NCBI RefSeq assembly: GCF_003261055.1
Contig: NZ_CP030073.1
Coordinates: forward strand, 8,432,001-8,496,000
Origin: Streptomyces cadmiisoli
GTDB taxonomy: Bacteria; Actinomycetota; Actinomycetes; Streptomycetales; Streptomycetaceae
Length of the DNA: 64,000 bases
Direction: 5' to 3'
The notes beneath the pieces are model-generated. The model was given only the letters and a program-made list of their open reading frames with translations, searched no databases and was not told where the DNA came from. The position numbers were made by a program, and so were the translations under genes. Positions 25,852 through 35,401 of the stretch are shown one piece after another. Each line of letters starts with the position of its first letter. The first letter of the stretch is position 1.

Positions 25852-28482
25852 CTAGGGAGCGGTGTCGTCACCTGGTGGCTCCGCATTCGACCTGCCGATC
25901 TGGTCCTCCGGCTGGATCAGGACCATCGGGTCGTTCCCCTTGAGTTGTTGCCATACGCCCACCAGCGCAACGACCTGCGCCACGAAGAACGCCAGCTGCA
26001 CCGACGCCGTGCGCAATTGGTATATGGACAGCAGCAGGGCGGCCTTCGTAGGCCAGTAGTGGCCTTCCTGGCGAAATGTGTCGATGTCCATCGCCACACC
26101 GGTCGAGGTGAGGACGAGCAGGGTCAGTGCCACGTGGAGGGCCAGTGTTCCGATCGGCTGGCCCACCGCCGTGCTGATGATCCAGTGGGCGACCACGGGC
26201 GTGGCGAACACGACGGAAAGGCCCACAGCTTTCGCCGGGCCACGACGGCCGGGCAGCACCCGCCACAGCGCGCCCAGCACGAAACCGGCCCCGGCCCAGA
26301 TGAATTCGGACGTGATCACGTGGTCCACGAGGCCGATGACACCGAACTCGCTGTTGGCCACATCCCTCCACAGGGGCCCGCGTACGTTGTCCGCCCAGAA
26401 CGAGACCCCGGTGGCGGGTAGGGCGAACAACGCTGCGAGGAGGGCGGCGCGCTGCCCGTTGTGCCACCAGGTGTCACGTGGGCCCCACGCCAGTGCGAGC
26501 TCGACGGCGTCCACCGAGTCCGGCAGTCGTTCGCCCGCGTGCGGGCCGGCGGTGTCGTCGGGGTTCCAGCGATGCAGCTGGTCCAGCTGCTCCTCCAGTT
26601 CCTCCCGCTTGGCGTCTTGGTCACCCTGCTCCAGGCGGCGCAACTGGGAATGCAGGTCGCGGTACTTGCGGGCGGAATCGAACAGCCAGTGGCGATCGGA
26701 CTCCCGTATCACCTCGCTCAGCGGCGTGCCGTTCTCCAGTTTCCGGGACAGCACGGAACGCCGTTCGCCCACGACGCGGAGGAAGAGCCCGGTGAGCAGA
26801 ACGAGGGCCGCGCTCAGCAGCAAGAAGGACAGGCCCACGTACCATCCGGGGATCGGCGCGACGGACAGCACGAAGTACACGGTGATGACCAGGAGCTCCG
26901 GTCTGTCGGGGGACAGCGGTGAACCACCGGGGGCCGCGGCGCGGGCCGAGAGTACGGAGAGCAGTGCGAAGATCCCTCCGTACCACCAGCAGATCGTGCC
27001 CGGGAACCAGTCCGGCCAGTTGGAGGGAAACCAGACCAGTTCGTCGTAGAGGGTCACGAAGTGCCATCGGTCGTAGGAATCGTCGGCCCTGCTCAGCCAG
27101 GACTGATCCTCGAAGGTGTTGTGCTGGGCCCAGACACAGAGGGCGACGACGGCCGTCGCGGCCACGGCGCACAGGACGAGGCCCCACCAGGGGAAGTAGC
27201 CCCGCTGCGGCTCGTCGGCCACCTGGATGTGCCTGGCGGCGCGCAACCGCTGAAGGACGGACAAGAAGCCCACGAGCCAGACGAAGGCCACGCAGACGCA
27301 GGCGAGGGCCAGCCAGAGGAACTGGCCTGTGACCTGCAGGTGTTCGATGGTGGTGACGTCTTCGGTGAAGAGCCAGAGATGTTCGGGTTGCCCTAGCTGG
27401 CCGGGGAGACCCACGAAGAAGCCGGTGTAGGCCGTCGCGACGCCGACCGCCAGCATGGCGTACCACCGAGGCCTGCCGAAGAGGCACAGGGCGGCTCCTC
27501 CGCACACGGCCAGTCCGAAGTGTATGAGGGCCCGGTAGTCCGGCCACCACGTGAACACCTCGTAGTCCTGGGCGATGCTGGGGAGCTGGTCGTCCAGTTC
27601 GAACACCAGCGCGCCAGCGAACCACACCCAGGCCCAGATAAGCAGGTTGCGCCGGGTGGCGTCCTCGGCCGGGGTCGCGAGCGATGTGGCCGGCGCACGG
27701 GACAGTCGGCGCACCAGGAGGAGCAGCACGGGCAAGAGTGGTGTCTCCCAGGAGAGCCAGATTCCAGAGCGCACCAAGTACCAGGGTGCCTCGTTCCAGC
27801 GCGCGATCATGGCCTTGGTCGCCGGAGGTTGGATGCGGACCTCCACCTGGGGCGGTTCGCCACCGGCCTTGGCCCGGGTCCAGATCACCTTCGTGTCCGA
27901 TCCCTTGGTCGGGACCGGTGTCATCGACCGGGCAGCGCGTCCACCGAGGTCGACAGTGATCTCCTGCCACCAGGCAGTCCCCAGGGCAGGAGGATGCACC
28001 AATGTCAGCGTCCAGTACCGCCTGCCGGCGCTGATGCGCCAAGTGCCGAAGTCCCGGTCACGCAGGTCGTCGACGTAGGTGACGGCCCGGTGCTCGACCG
28101 TGATCCACTTCTTCTGGACCGTCACCTTGGGCGGCCACGGTCGCCACTCCGTGTCCCGGTACGGATAGAGCTCATCGGGGTAGCGCAACACGCACCGCAT
28201 GGCCGCGCGGTACTGCTCGGTGTCCCCGTTCAGCAGCAGATCCGCCGCCGGTTTCCATGCCTTGGGCACTTGGACGACAAGGTCGGTCTCGGCTCTCGTG
28301 TAGTCCTGGCCGTCGTGTTCGAGCCGTACGGAGGTGGTGACCTTCGCATCCTTCAACGGCAGGGAGTGGCAGTTGTCCTGTTCGGCCCCCCATGCCACCG
28401 CCGACATGCCGGTTTCGGGCAGGACGAGCAGGGCGAGCAGCCCGATGAGCACCGCAAGCCGTGCCGACCAGAGTGTTCTCAT
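25852..28482 (-). CDS. Large multi-pass membrane protein (DUF6185-like)
   Basis: 876 aa from ATG 28482, preceded by GGGGGAA; an ATG at 28497 lacks a ribosome site. The N-terminal signal sequence LAVLIGLLALLVLP is followed by an extracellular beta-rich region of about 200 aa (TTSVRLEHDGQDYTRAETDL). Then come at least ten transmembrane segments in two blocks, separated by a charged coil (QLRRLEQGDQDAKREELEEQ). I associate the layout with the uncharacterised streptomycete family DUF6185, from memory and unchecked. No transporter or enzyme motif is visible. Function unknown. Confidence 0.75.
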   Translation of the reverse strand: MRTLWSARLAVLIGLLALLVLPETGMSAVAWGAEQDNCHSLPLKDAKVTTSVRLEHDGQDYTRAETDLVVQVPKAWKPAADLLLNGDTEQYRAAMRCVLRYPDELYPYRDTEWRPWPPKVTVQKKWITVEHRAVTYVDDLRDRDFGTWRISAGRRYWTLTLVHPPALGTAWWQEITVDLGGRAARSMTPVPTKGSDTKVIWTRAKAGGEPPQVEVRIQPPATKAMIARWNEAPWYLVRSGIWLSWETPLLPVLLLLVRRLSRAPATSLATPAEDATRRNLLIWAWVWFAGALVFELDDQLPSIAQDYEVFTWWPDYRALIHFGLAVCGGAALCLFGRPRWYAMLAVGVATAYTGFFVGLPGQLGQPEHLWLFTEDVTTIEHLQVTGQFLWLALACVCVAFVWLVGFLSVLQRLRAARHIQVADEPQRGYFPWWGLVLCAVAATAVVALCVWAQHNTFEDQSWLSRADDSYDRWHFVTLYDELVWFPSNWPDWFPGTICWWYGGIFALLSVLSARAAAPGGSPLSPDRPELLVITVYFVLSVAPIPGWYVGLSFLLLSAALVLLTGLFLRVVGERRSVLSRKLENGTPLSEVIRESDRHWLFDSARKYRDLHSQLRRLEQGDQDAKREELEEQLDQLHRWNPDDTAGPHAGERLPDSVDAVELALAWGPRDTWWHNGQRAALLAALFALPATGVSFWADNVRGPLWRDVANSEFGVIGLVDHVITSEFIWAGAGFVLGALWRVLPGRRGPAKAVGLSVVFATPVVAHWIISTAVGQPIGTLALHVALTLLVLTSTGVAMDIDTFRQEGHYWPTKAALLLSIYQLRTASVQLAFFVAQVVALVGVWQQLKGNDPMVLIQPEDQIGRSNAEPPGDDTAP

Positions 28483-28834
28483 ACCCCGTTCCCCCATCTC
28501 CCGGCAGGGCTATACCCACTTCTTCGGACAACTTGATCTGCGACTGCCGCACTTTCCGTTGGCGAGGGCTGCGCGATCGAACCGGAGGAAGGCCGTCCTT
28601 GACCCGGCGGCGTGCTCATGGGTGGCCGATTGGCTCGTGGTTGAGCACAGCCGGGTGCTGTCCGTCGATCCGGTCCAGCAGCAGACACTGGCCGACCTGG
28701 CCGCCGGCTGCGCCGAAGTACTCGGCCGTGTGGCCGACTTGGTTGTCGCGGCTCTTGATCAGCTCACCGTGGCTGTGCTGAGCTGCCTTGGAGCGGAGGA
28801 GGAAGCGATGGGCGCACGCTTCTGCGATCGGGGC
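28483..28834. other. Intergenic
   Basis: 352 bp. A plus-strand frame at about 28600-28846 (LVVEHSRVLSVDPVQQQTLA, GCAEVLGRVADLVVAALDQL) has protein-like composition but no start; possibly a gene relic. It overlaps the 3' end of the HEAT-repeat gene. Confidence 0.35.
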
Positions 28835-30463
28835 TCAGGTGTCTGAGGAGGGTTTGAGCCCGAGGTGAAAGCGCAGGAGGCGGACCCGGTCCGGGCCGAG
28901 TAGGTCTTGGGCGACGGACAGCCGCTCGGCGAGTGCGTCGGCAGTACGGCCGTGCGGCACCGAGTACGTGGTGGCGGCCTCGCGTGTGAGCCAGACGGTG
29001 ATGTCGTTGCCGGCCCGGCTGCGCATCGCGGGGGACGGGTCAGCCACGAGTTCGAGGTCGATGAGCAGTCGAGTCCAGGTGTCCCGTTCGTACAGCAACC
29101 GGTAGCCGGCCATGCGGATGTGCTGCGGATTGCTCTCGTCGAGGAGGTCCCGTAGGCGTTGCAGGTCGAGGCGGGATGCCCAAGGGCGCAGCGCGATCAC
29201 GACCTGCCGGGTGACCGAGCCGGACGGGTCGGTGAGCATCGCGGCGAGGGTGTCCGGGTCGGCTGCGCCAAGGCGGCGCAGTGCGCGTACGGCTTCTGCG
29301 CGTCCGCGGGGCTGCGGGTGTTCGAGCCAGGGCGCGATGAGGCGAGCGTCGTCCGCCGTTCCGGTCTCACCGAGGCCGGCGATGGCCCCGGGCTGGGGAA
29401 GCGGAGTCGTGAGGAGACGCCGGTAGTGCTCCACGGGGTCGGACCCGGCACGGCGCAGCGCGGCCTGGGCGACGGCCCGTACGACTGGATTGCGTTCGGC
29501 AAGCGAGGCGACGGCGGGGGCGATGTCGCCCTCTCGGGCCAGTGTGTGCACCGCCTCTGCACGGACCATTGCAGTACTGCTGGACAGCAGGGGACGGACG
29601 AGGTGAACGGATCCGGCTGCGGTCGCGGTCCTCACCGCGGCTTCGGCGCACCGGATCCGAGTCAGCAGGTCACCGTCGTGTCGGGCGCCGTGGAGCATCT
29701 GCGCCAGGTCGAGCCTGCCGGCGGCGAGCGCGGTCAGGTGTGCGCTGCGGCGGGTGCGCCAGTCCGGGGCGGCGAGGGCGGCGGTCAGCAACTCCGGCGG
29801 CCCTTCGCGGAACACGCTGTCGATGCGGTCGGCCAGCCAGCGGCCCACACGTCTGTCTCTCAGGGCCAAAGCAACTCCCGCGGTCGCGACCAGCGTCGTG
29901 CCGGAGAGTTCGCCGAGGCGGTGCTCAAGCGCCGACCGGGCACGATCGCGGACCTGGGACACCCAGTCCGAAGCCCGCAGAGTCAGCGCTGGCATCGCCA
30001 GGTCGTCGTGGAGTTCGGCCAGATGCGCCACGGAGGCCTCACGGACGTGGCCGTCGGGGTGGGAGGCAGTGAGAGTGAGCCCGAACGCGGAAGATTCGCC
30101 GTGCGAGAGCCGCTGCACCGCGACCGCCGACCAGCTCGGAGCATGCCAGCACGCACGACGTATCGCATCGTTGAGCAGGAGCCACACACGGGGGGATGCC
30201 TGCATCAGGAGCTGTCCGGTCCCGGCGAGCAACTCGGGGTCACCGTCGCGGTCGACGGCGAGCAGCAGACCGGCCAGCTCATCGGCGTCGCGCACGTGAC
30301 GAGACTCGACGGCGGCTGTGGCTTCGCGGAGCTGCTGTGCTGTCGGCCTGATGGGCAGACGGTCCTCGGGCAGGTGGCTCTCGGGCACGTGCTCGAGGAC
30401 GCCTGCAACCTCAGCTTGGCGGCGGAGTCGCCTCAGCAGCTTTCGTCCGAGGCTGCTGGTCAC
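28835..30463 (-). CDS. HEAT-repeat protein
   Basis: 542 aa, start GTG 30463 with AAGGAG eight bases upstream (the frame is open further up to 30613). From about residue 130 the protein is a run of HEAT-type helix pairs, for example HVREASVAHLAELHDDLAMP, LLTRIRCAEAAVRTATAAGS, MVRAEAVHTLAREGDIAPAV, ADAV-like RGRAEAVRALRRLG and SVTRQVVIALRPWASRLDL. Such solenoids are scaffolds or phycobilin-lyase-like adaptors. No signal or membrane segment. It lies 160 bp downstream of the acyltransferase on the same strand and may be cotranscribed. Confidence 0.8.
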   Translation of the reverse strand: MTSSLGRKLLRRLRRQAEVAGVLEHVPESHLPEDRLPIRPTAQQLREATAAVESRHVRDADELAGLLLAVDRDGDPELLAGTGQLLMQASPRVWLLLNDAIRRACWHAPSWSAVAVQRLSHGESSAFGLTLTASHPDGHVREASVAHLAELHDDLAMPALTLRASDWVSQVRDRARSALEHRLGELSGTTLVATAGVALALRDRRVGRWLADRIDSVFREGPPELLTAALAAPDWRTRRSAHLTALAAGRLDLAQMLHGARHDGDLLTRIRCAEAAVRTATAAGSVHLVRPLLSSSTAMVRAEAVHTLAREGDIAPAVASLAERNPVVRAVAQAALRRAGSDPVEHYRRLLTTPLPQPGAIAGLGETGTADDARLIAPWLEHPQPRGRAEAVRALRRLGAADPDTLAAMLTDPSGSVTRQVVIALRPWASRLDLQRLRDLLDESNPQHIRMAGYRLLYERDTWTRLLIDLELVADPSPAMRSRAGNDITVWLTREAATTYSVPHGRTADALAERLSVAQDLLGPDRVRLLRFHLGLKPSSDT

Positions 30464-30623
30464 GACGCTCTCCTTCTCGTTCTGGGGGTCGGCCGGTTCG
30501 CGTGGCCGAGACTTGAGGATCGCCTCAGCCCACGGGCTGATGACAGGCGCAGCCGACGGGCGCTCGACGGATCCCGTCCGGTCGAGTCTGCCCGGCCGGG
30601 TCCGCGGCCGCACCTGCGGTTCC

Positions 30624-31847
30624 TCAGGCGGGCGGACTTCCTGCCGCGTCGAGTGCCGCGGTCCACCGCCGCGGGAGGTCGGCCAGACCCGGCAGTGCGG
30701 CGTCCGATACGAAGTGGACGCTGGTCGTGCCCGCGTAGCTGCACGAGATGATTGACAGCGGATGGTTCTGCGGAAGCCACGTGAACATGCGGACGGAGGT
30801 GACGGGCGCGTCCCCGTGGCACAGAGGGCGGTGGAACGCCACGTGCGAGGTGTCCACCGTCGCCCGCTCGGGCGTCGTGAGTTTCCGCGCCGCCGCGTAG
30901 TAGGAGCGCGCTGGTGTGCGTTCCATCAGTGTGCGCAGGGTACGACGCATCGACGGATGCTTCACGGAGCGGGTGGCCGCAATCACCGCCGCCAGTTGCT
31001 CGTCGAAGGTGGGCAGGTGGCAGGGCAGGTTGATCGGGGCGAAGGCGAAGAGGTTACCTGGCCGGTTCCACTCCTCGGAGCTCCTGCCGTCGACCATCAC
31101 GACCGTGCTCAACCGCTTGCTCCTGCCGCGTGGCCAGTGCTCGGTGGTCCACTCGCGCAGGGCGTACGCCAGGCAGGCCAGGGACGCGTCGTTGCTGCTT
31201 CCGCCTGCCGCCGCCGCCTTCTTGCGCAGCAACTCGGTGGATACGTGTGCCCAGCCCCGCGTCCGTTCGCCGGTCAGGGGAGTGGCGGGATCGTTCCAGA
31301 CCTCGGCGCGGGTGAGGGAGCCCAGTTGCGCCCTCAGCGCGCGTGCGAAACTCGCCGCGGTGGCCCGTCCCTCGTGAGGGGCGTCCGGCGTCGCCCCTCC
31401 GAAGAGGGCGTACAGCGTGTTGCGCAGGCCGATGCCGTCATGCGTGGTGTGCGAGGCCCGGTAGCAGAGCGTGTACGTCCCGGTGGCGTGGCCGCGCAGA
31501 AGCCACAGGTCCCACGGAGGGCCCGAATCCGGCAACGGGAGGGCGATCAATTCGTCCAGCGCGGCATCGAGCCCACCGGCTTCGACCACCCGCTCCCGCA
31601 CCCGCACCTCCAGGTTCGGGAGCGGGTCGTACACCCACCGGGCCCGCAAGCGGGGACCTGCGAGATGGTGGGTGAGAGTGGGCAGCCGGGAAAGGCTGGC
31701 GGCAACGTGCTCCCGTAGGTCATCGAGGGACGGGACGGCACCCGCCAGGTCGAGCACAGCTCCGATGGTCAGTGGGATCGACGATGCGTCCCGGGCGGCT
31801 GCGTCCATACCCAGGTCCATCGGATTGGGGGCAGATGAGGGCGCCAT
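30624..31847 (-). CDS. WS/DGAT-like acyltransferase
   Basis: 407 aa, ATG 31847 with AGGAG nine bases before it. It resembles wax-ester synthase/acyl-CoA:diacylglycerol acyltransferases of actinomycetes, which transfer acyl groups to alcohols or diacylglycerol. The active-site HHxxxDG reads SHTTHDG: the catalytic second His and DG are kept, the first His is Ser. Further family features are the N-terminal PMDLGMDAAA segment, NLFAFAPINLPCH and the C-terminal PLSIISCSYAGTTSVHFVSD strand. At 407 aa it is somewhat shorter than the usual about 460. Wax ester or triacylglycerol synthesis is plausible but not certain. Confidence 0.75.
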   Translation of the reverse strand: MAPSSAPNPMDLGMDAAARDASSIPLTIGAVLDLAGAVPSLDDLREHVAASLSRLPTLTHHLAGPRLRARWVYDPLPNLEVRVRERVVEAGGLDAALDELIALPLPDSGPPWDLWLLRGHATGTYTLCYRASHTTHDGIGLRNTLYALFGGATPDAPHEGRATAASFARALRAQLGSLTRAEVWNDPATPLTGERTRGWAHVSTELLRKKAAAAGGSSNDASLACLAYALREWTTEHWPRGRSKRLSTVVMVDGRSSEEWNRPGNLFAFAPINLPCHLPTFDEQLAAVIAATRSVKHPSMRRTLRTLMERTPARSYYAAARKLTTPERATVDTSHVAFHRPLCHGDAPVTSVRMFTWLPQNHPLSIISCSYAGTTSVHFVSDAALPGLADLPRRWTAALDAAGSPPA

Positions 31848-32024
31848 GCCGCTCCTTACACTTATCGGCTGATCAATGCAGTCCGGCACCCGACCAACAC
31901 ACGTTCATTTGCGCGTTGTCACGATACGCCAATGACCGGCAGGGCACGGTTGTGGGTTGAAGAGGCCCAACCGCCCTTTGGACCTGGGGTGACCAGCGAG
32001 GAATGTGCCCTGGAAGGGGCGGCG

Positions 32025-33389
32025 TCAGACGGGAGGTTCGGTAGAGAATGTGCCCGACCAGACGGGTGTCGGTGTGACCGGCTCGGATGTGCGCTGCTGA
32101 AGGAGTGCTACAGCGTCCTTGATTCGGCCGAGCTCGATCAAGTAGCCGGCCAGAAGCTCGCGGTTGGCGGAGGCGTGCGGTTCGAGTACGGTCACGGCCT
32201 CCTCGATCCATCCGGCATCGGCTAGCAACTCGGCGATGGTCCAGGCCGCATACCAGGTGTCGCTGTCGGGGTGCGCCCGAGCGTGCTCGATCGCTTCATC
32301 GGTCAGACCGCAGTTGATCATGAGCAGAAGCCGCATCCTGAAGAAGAGCCACTCCTCCTCCTCGCCGCCGCTGCCCCGGTTGAGGGAGTCGAGGTACGCA
32401 ATGCCGTCCCGCGAGCGGCCGTGGTCGGCATACAGGGTGCACAGCGCGTCGACGATCCAGTCCTCCGCACCGCCGGGTGAGTCCGCGAGCGCGCGCATCA
32501 CCTCGATCGCCTCGTCGCCGCGGCCGTGCCGGGCCAGGAGCTGTGCCAGATGGACGGTGCCATGACGCCGGTGGAGCGATGAGTCGCCCGGCTGCTGGTA
32601 CACGGCGATCGCGCCCTCCACATCCCCGCGCTCCTCCAGCATTTCGGCGAGACGTTGCGCGGCGTGCCCGAGGTACTCGGATGCCGCGTAAGAGCGCAGT
32701 TCCTCGATCCGGTCGTGCCTCGCCAGCAGGTCGGCCAGCTGGTCGCGACCGTTGAAGGAGGTGCCGTGGCGGGTCCGCAGCAGGGCGATGGCTTCGTCGA
32801 CACGATCCTGACGTTCACGGACCGTGGCAAGCAGCCCGATCGCCGTGTCGATGTCGAGGCCGCGGCAGCACCACGGACTGTCGCACCGGTGCTGGTCCGG
32901 GATCCGGGCCGCCAGCAGCACGGCGGCGTCCTCGTGCCGACCCGCCGCATCGGCCACGTCGACCAGAGCGGTGGCGAGGAGCCGGTCGTCGACTCCGGCA
33001 CTCAGCAATGTGACCGCTTCATCCTGACGTCCGTGCCGGGCCAGCAGCCGCGCGAAGAACTCCAGGGCGCACCCTCCGGTCTCGGCGTACGGCTGGGCCA
33101 GCGTGATGGCCTCCTCCGGCCGGCCCGAGCGCTCCAGCAGTTCCGCCTGGGCTTGGACCGCCGGCCACCAGCCCGTCGCGACGTAGGGAGCGAGCACGTC
33201 CAAAGCCTCTGACTGCCGTCCCCGCTCACTGAGCAGGCACGTCCACTCACGCGCGCAGAACCGTTCCCCACGGCCGGCCTGGAACTGCACCTCGTCTCCG
33301 TGGCCGAGCTCAAGAAGCCGGGAGACCAGGAGCGGAGGAACGCAGCCGGACAGAGTCCGTGCCCGGCGGTCAAGATCAGCAGCGTCCAT
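32025..33389 (-). CDS. TPR-like repeat protein
   Basis: 454 aa from ATG 33389. The sequence is a regular solenoid of about 34-residue repeats: SGRPEEAITLAQPYAETGG, HGRQDEAVTLLSAGVD, RVDEAIALLRTRHG, GDVEGAIAVYQQPGD, RHGRGDEAIEVMRALADS and WIEEAVTVLEPHASANRELL. Cys-rich residues at about 170-180 (RCDSPWCCRG) interrupt one repeat. Streptomycetes encode many such proteins with no assigned role. It sits 40 bp downstream of the nucleotidyltransferase pair on the same strand, so cotranscription is likely. Confidence 0.8.
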   Translation of the reverse strand: MDAADLDRRARTLSGCVPPLLVSRLLELGHGDEVQFQAGRGERFCAREWTCLLSERGRQSEALDVLAPYVATGWWPAVQAQAELLERSGRPEEAITLAQPYAETGGCALEFFARLLARHGRQDEAVTLLSAGVDDRLLATALVDVADAAGRHEDAAVLLAARIPDQHRCDSPWCCRGLDIDTAIGLLATVRERQDRVDEAIALLRTRHGTSFNGRDQLADLLARHDRIEELRSYAASEYLGHAAQRLAEMLEERGDVEGAIAVYQQPGDSSLHRRHGTVHLAQLLARHGRGDEAIEVMRALADSPGGAEDWIVDALCTLYADHGRSRDGIAYLDSLNRGSGGEEEEWLFFRMRLLLMINCGLTDEAIEHARAHPDSDTWYAAWTIAELLADAGWIEEAVTVLEPHASANRELLAGYLIELGRIKDAVALLQQRTSEPVTPTPVWSGTFSTEPPV

Positions 33390-33432
33390 GGCAGTGCACC
33401 TTAGCGACCGCCACTGACATCGGCTTGCGGCT

Positions 33433-34425
33433 TCAGGCCCTCTCGAACGTCGGCGTCACGGCCCGCACCAGCCGGTCCGCGTACTCCCGCTCGGCATCCC
33501 TGAACTGCGGGTACTCGGTGACGAAGTGGTTCCATTCCACATATCCGACGGCCTCCACCACGTCCTCGAGCAAGATCCGCTCGCGGTGCGGGTACGGCCA
33601 TTCGCCCGACAGCCGGAACACCTCGTGCAGAAGCTCGTAGCGGAGCGGATGCCGCTCGGCCAGCAGCACGGCGTCGTACAGGTCCTTACCCTGCGCGTGC
33701 ATGTCGTTGACCAGCCACATCAGCTTCCAGGCCAGGGACAGCTCCGGCGTCGCCGCCTGCGCCACCGTGCCGCTCGGCAGCTCAGCCGGCGCCGGAGCCT
33801 CAGGCAGCCGCTCGTTGAAGACGAAGTCGAGCTGAACATGGCCGCCGGGCAGCCCGGGCGAGTCCCACGGCAGAACCATGCGGCAGCCCGGTACACGGTC
33901 GTAGGTCCAGATGTCCTCGACCACCGCGCCCCGCGCCGAGATCCCGATCTCATCTTCCCGAGCGTCGGCCAGCGTCTGTGCCGCCGCGGCGATGCCCTGC
34001 AGCATTCGTTCCGTGCGGCCGTCGTCGATCTGCCAGGTGTGGGGCACCACGACGAAGTCCAGGTCACCCGGCTCGCGGGCGGAGTCCGAGAACCACACCG
34101 ACATCAGCACGCTGCCCCGCAGCACCAAGGCATCTCCCCATGGCGATGCAGCTATCGCGTCCAGCACGAGGTGAAGTGCTCGGCGCCGGGCGGTCCGCCA
34201 TGCCGCGCTCCGTGCCGGGTCGCCGAATCGTGGGTCGGTCGCGCGATAGGCGTTCCGGTGGTGCTTCTGCGACGGGTCGAAGACGGGACGCTGCACCACG
34301 TCGTCACCTGGCACCCACTGCAACGTCTTCGGCAGATCCTCGACCCTGCGGGTGGTCTCGTCCAGCGGCTCCCGGGGCAGTTCGGTGCTTCCCCAGCCGA
34401 ACCGCTCCCATTCCGTCCCGCTCAT
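33433..34425 (-). CDS. AbiEii/AbiGii-type nucleotidyltransferase
   Basis: 330 aa from ATG 34425 (GGAGG eight bases upstream). The nucleotidyltransferase motif is LRGSVLMSVWF followed by GDLDFVVVP, i.e. GS plus DxD, as in AbiEii toxins; KLMWLVNDMHAQGKDLYDA carries the K and KDxYD motifs of that family. Experimentally studied members transfer nucleotides to tRNA and stop growth. The preceding gene overlaps it by four bases (ATGA), indicating coupling. The partner is not a recognisable AbiEi antitoxin, so this may be a variant system or a housekeeping enzyme of the same fold. Confidence 0.82.
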   Translation of the reverse strand: MSGTEWERFGWGSTELPREPLDETTRRVEDLPKTLQWVPGDDVVQRPVFDPSQKHHRNAYRATDPRFGDPARSAAWRTARRRALHLVLDAIAASPWGDALVLRGSVLMSVWFSDSAREPGDLDFVVVPHTWQIDDGRTERMLQGIAAAAQTLADAREDEIGISARGAVVEDIWTYDRVPGCRMVLPWDSPGLPGGHVQLDFVFNERLPEAPAPAELPSGTVAQAATPELSLAWKLMWLVNDMHAQGKDLYDAVLLAERHPLRYELLHEVFRLSGEWPYPHRERILLEDVVEAVGYVEWNHFVTEYPQFRDAEREYADRLVRAVTPTFERA

Positions 34426-35150
34426 GTCCGTACCTCCACAGGATCCTCGATCCAACCGTCGTCCAAGGACAGGTCACTGTCGTGCAGCACGAACTCCCGT
34501 TCCACGTTCAGCATCACGAACCCGGCCAGCTCCGTCAGCAGCCGCTCCAGCGCCTGCCCCGCCCCGTGGGCGCCCACCTCGCGGCACCGCTGCGTCACGA
34601 ACCGCTCATGCCGCGTGCCGGCGCGTACCCGCCGGGCGTTCCACGACAGATGGGCGCCGTACGGCACCACCAGGGCCCCGAGCGCGGCCAGGTCCGTACC
34701 GGCGTTGAGCATCAGTTTCACGTGGTGCTCGAAGTACCGTTCGTCGTTCCTGCCGAGACGGGCCGGCACCTCCGGGGCCCACGGTGTGCACTCGGTCTTC
34801 ACCCGGACCGGATCGAAACCGTCCGTCCTCAGCCCCGTCACGACGTCCCGCGCGCGGGCGGCTTGCTCGGCGTACGACGAGGAGCCGGACAACGTGAGGA
34901 TGGGCTGGTCGCGCAGTCGGCCACGGGCCAGCACGATGTGCGTGAGCTTCAGACCAGCCGCGGCCGCCCACCGCTGCAGCCGCAGCCACTCGTCGGCGTC
35001 GGCGCAGCGCACCGTCACGTGCGATTCGTACAGGGCAGCGGACACCCACGGATCGTGGCGGACCACTGCCCTTCGCGGCATCTGCGTTTTCCGAGACCAG
35101 CCGGTCGCGAGCCGGTACCCCAGCACATCGAGGAGACCAGCTACGCCCAC
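34422..35150 (-). CDS. Unknown protein coupled to AbiEii-like NTase
   Basis: Up to 242 aa from GTG 35150; ATG 35081 is a reasonable alternative, and neither has a strong ribosome site. The protein is alpha/beta: an ESHVTVRCADADEWLRLQRW strand-helix, LKLTHIVLARGRLRDQPILT, GFDPVRVKTECTPWAPEVPA, EHHVKLML, and LSWNARRVRAGTRHERFVTQ rich in Arg and His. This positions conserved H, R and E residues suitable for phosphate chemistry or RNA binding. No AbiEi winged helix is present. Its stop overlaps the NTase start (ATGA), so the two are made in a fixed ratio and probably form one system. Confidence 0.75.
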   Translation of the reverse strand: MGVAGLLDVLGYRLATGWSRKTQMPRRAVVRHDPWVSAALYESHVTVRCADADEWLRLQRWAAAAGLKLTHIVLARGRLRDQPILTLSGSSSYAEQAARARDVVTGLRTDGFDPVRVKTECTPWAPEVPARLGRNDERYFEHHVKLMLNAGTDLAALGALVVPYGAHLSWNARRVRAGTRHERFVTQRCREVGAHGAGQALERLLTELAGFVMLNVEREFVLHDSDLSLDDGWIEDPVEVRT

Positions 35151-35401
35151 GACGACACGGGCATCATCACGGGCTCACCGCGTTCTCGCCCTCGTGACTT
35201 GTCGCAGGAGGGATTGCTGAGGCTCCTCGTGGTTGCGAGGAAAGAAGCACTTGCCGGTTGAGGAAGCGCAGCCGCAAGTACTGTCGGCCACAGCGGACTT
35301 CACTCCCGTGTCGTCGCCCGGTTCCCTACCGTCACCAGCGTTGGGGTGCTGGTCCCGTCTCCCGCCGGGGGGAAGCCCGCCCGAGCTGGCATCATGATCA
35401 G

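Noticed and set aside
28600..28846. Protein-like plus-strand frame (LVVEHSRVLSVDPVQQQTLA)
   Set aside because: No start codon in a sensible place and overlaps the HEAT gene; could be a relic but cannot be assigned.
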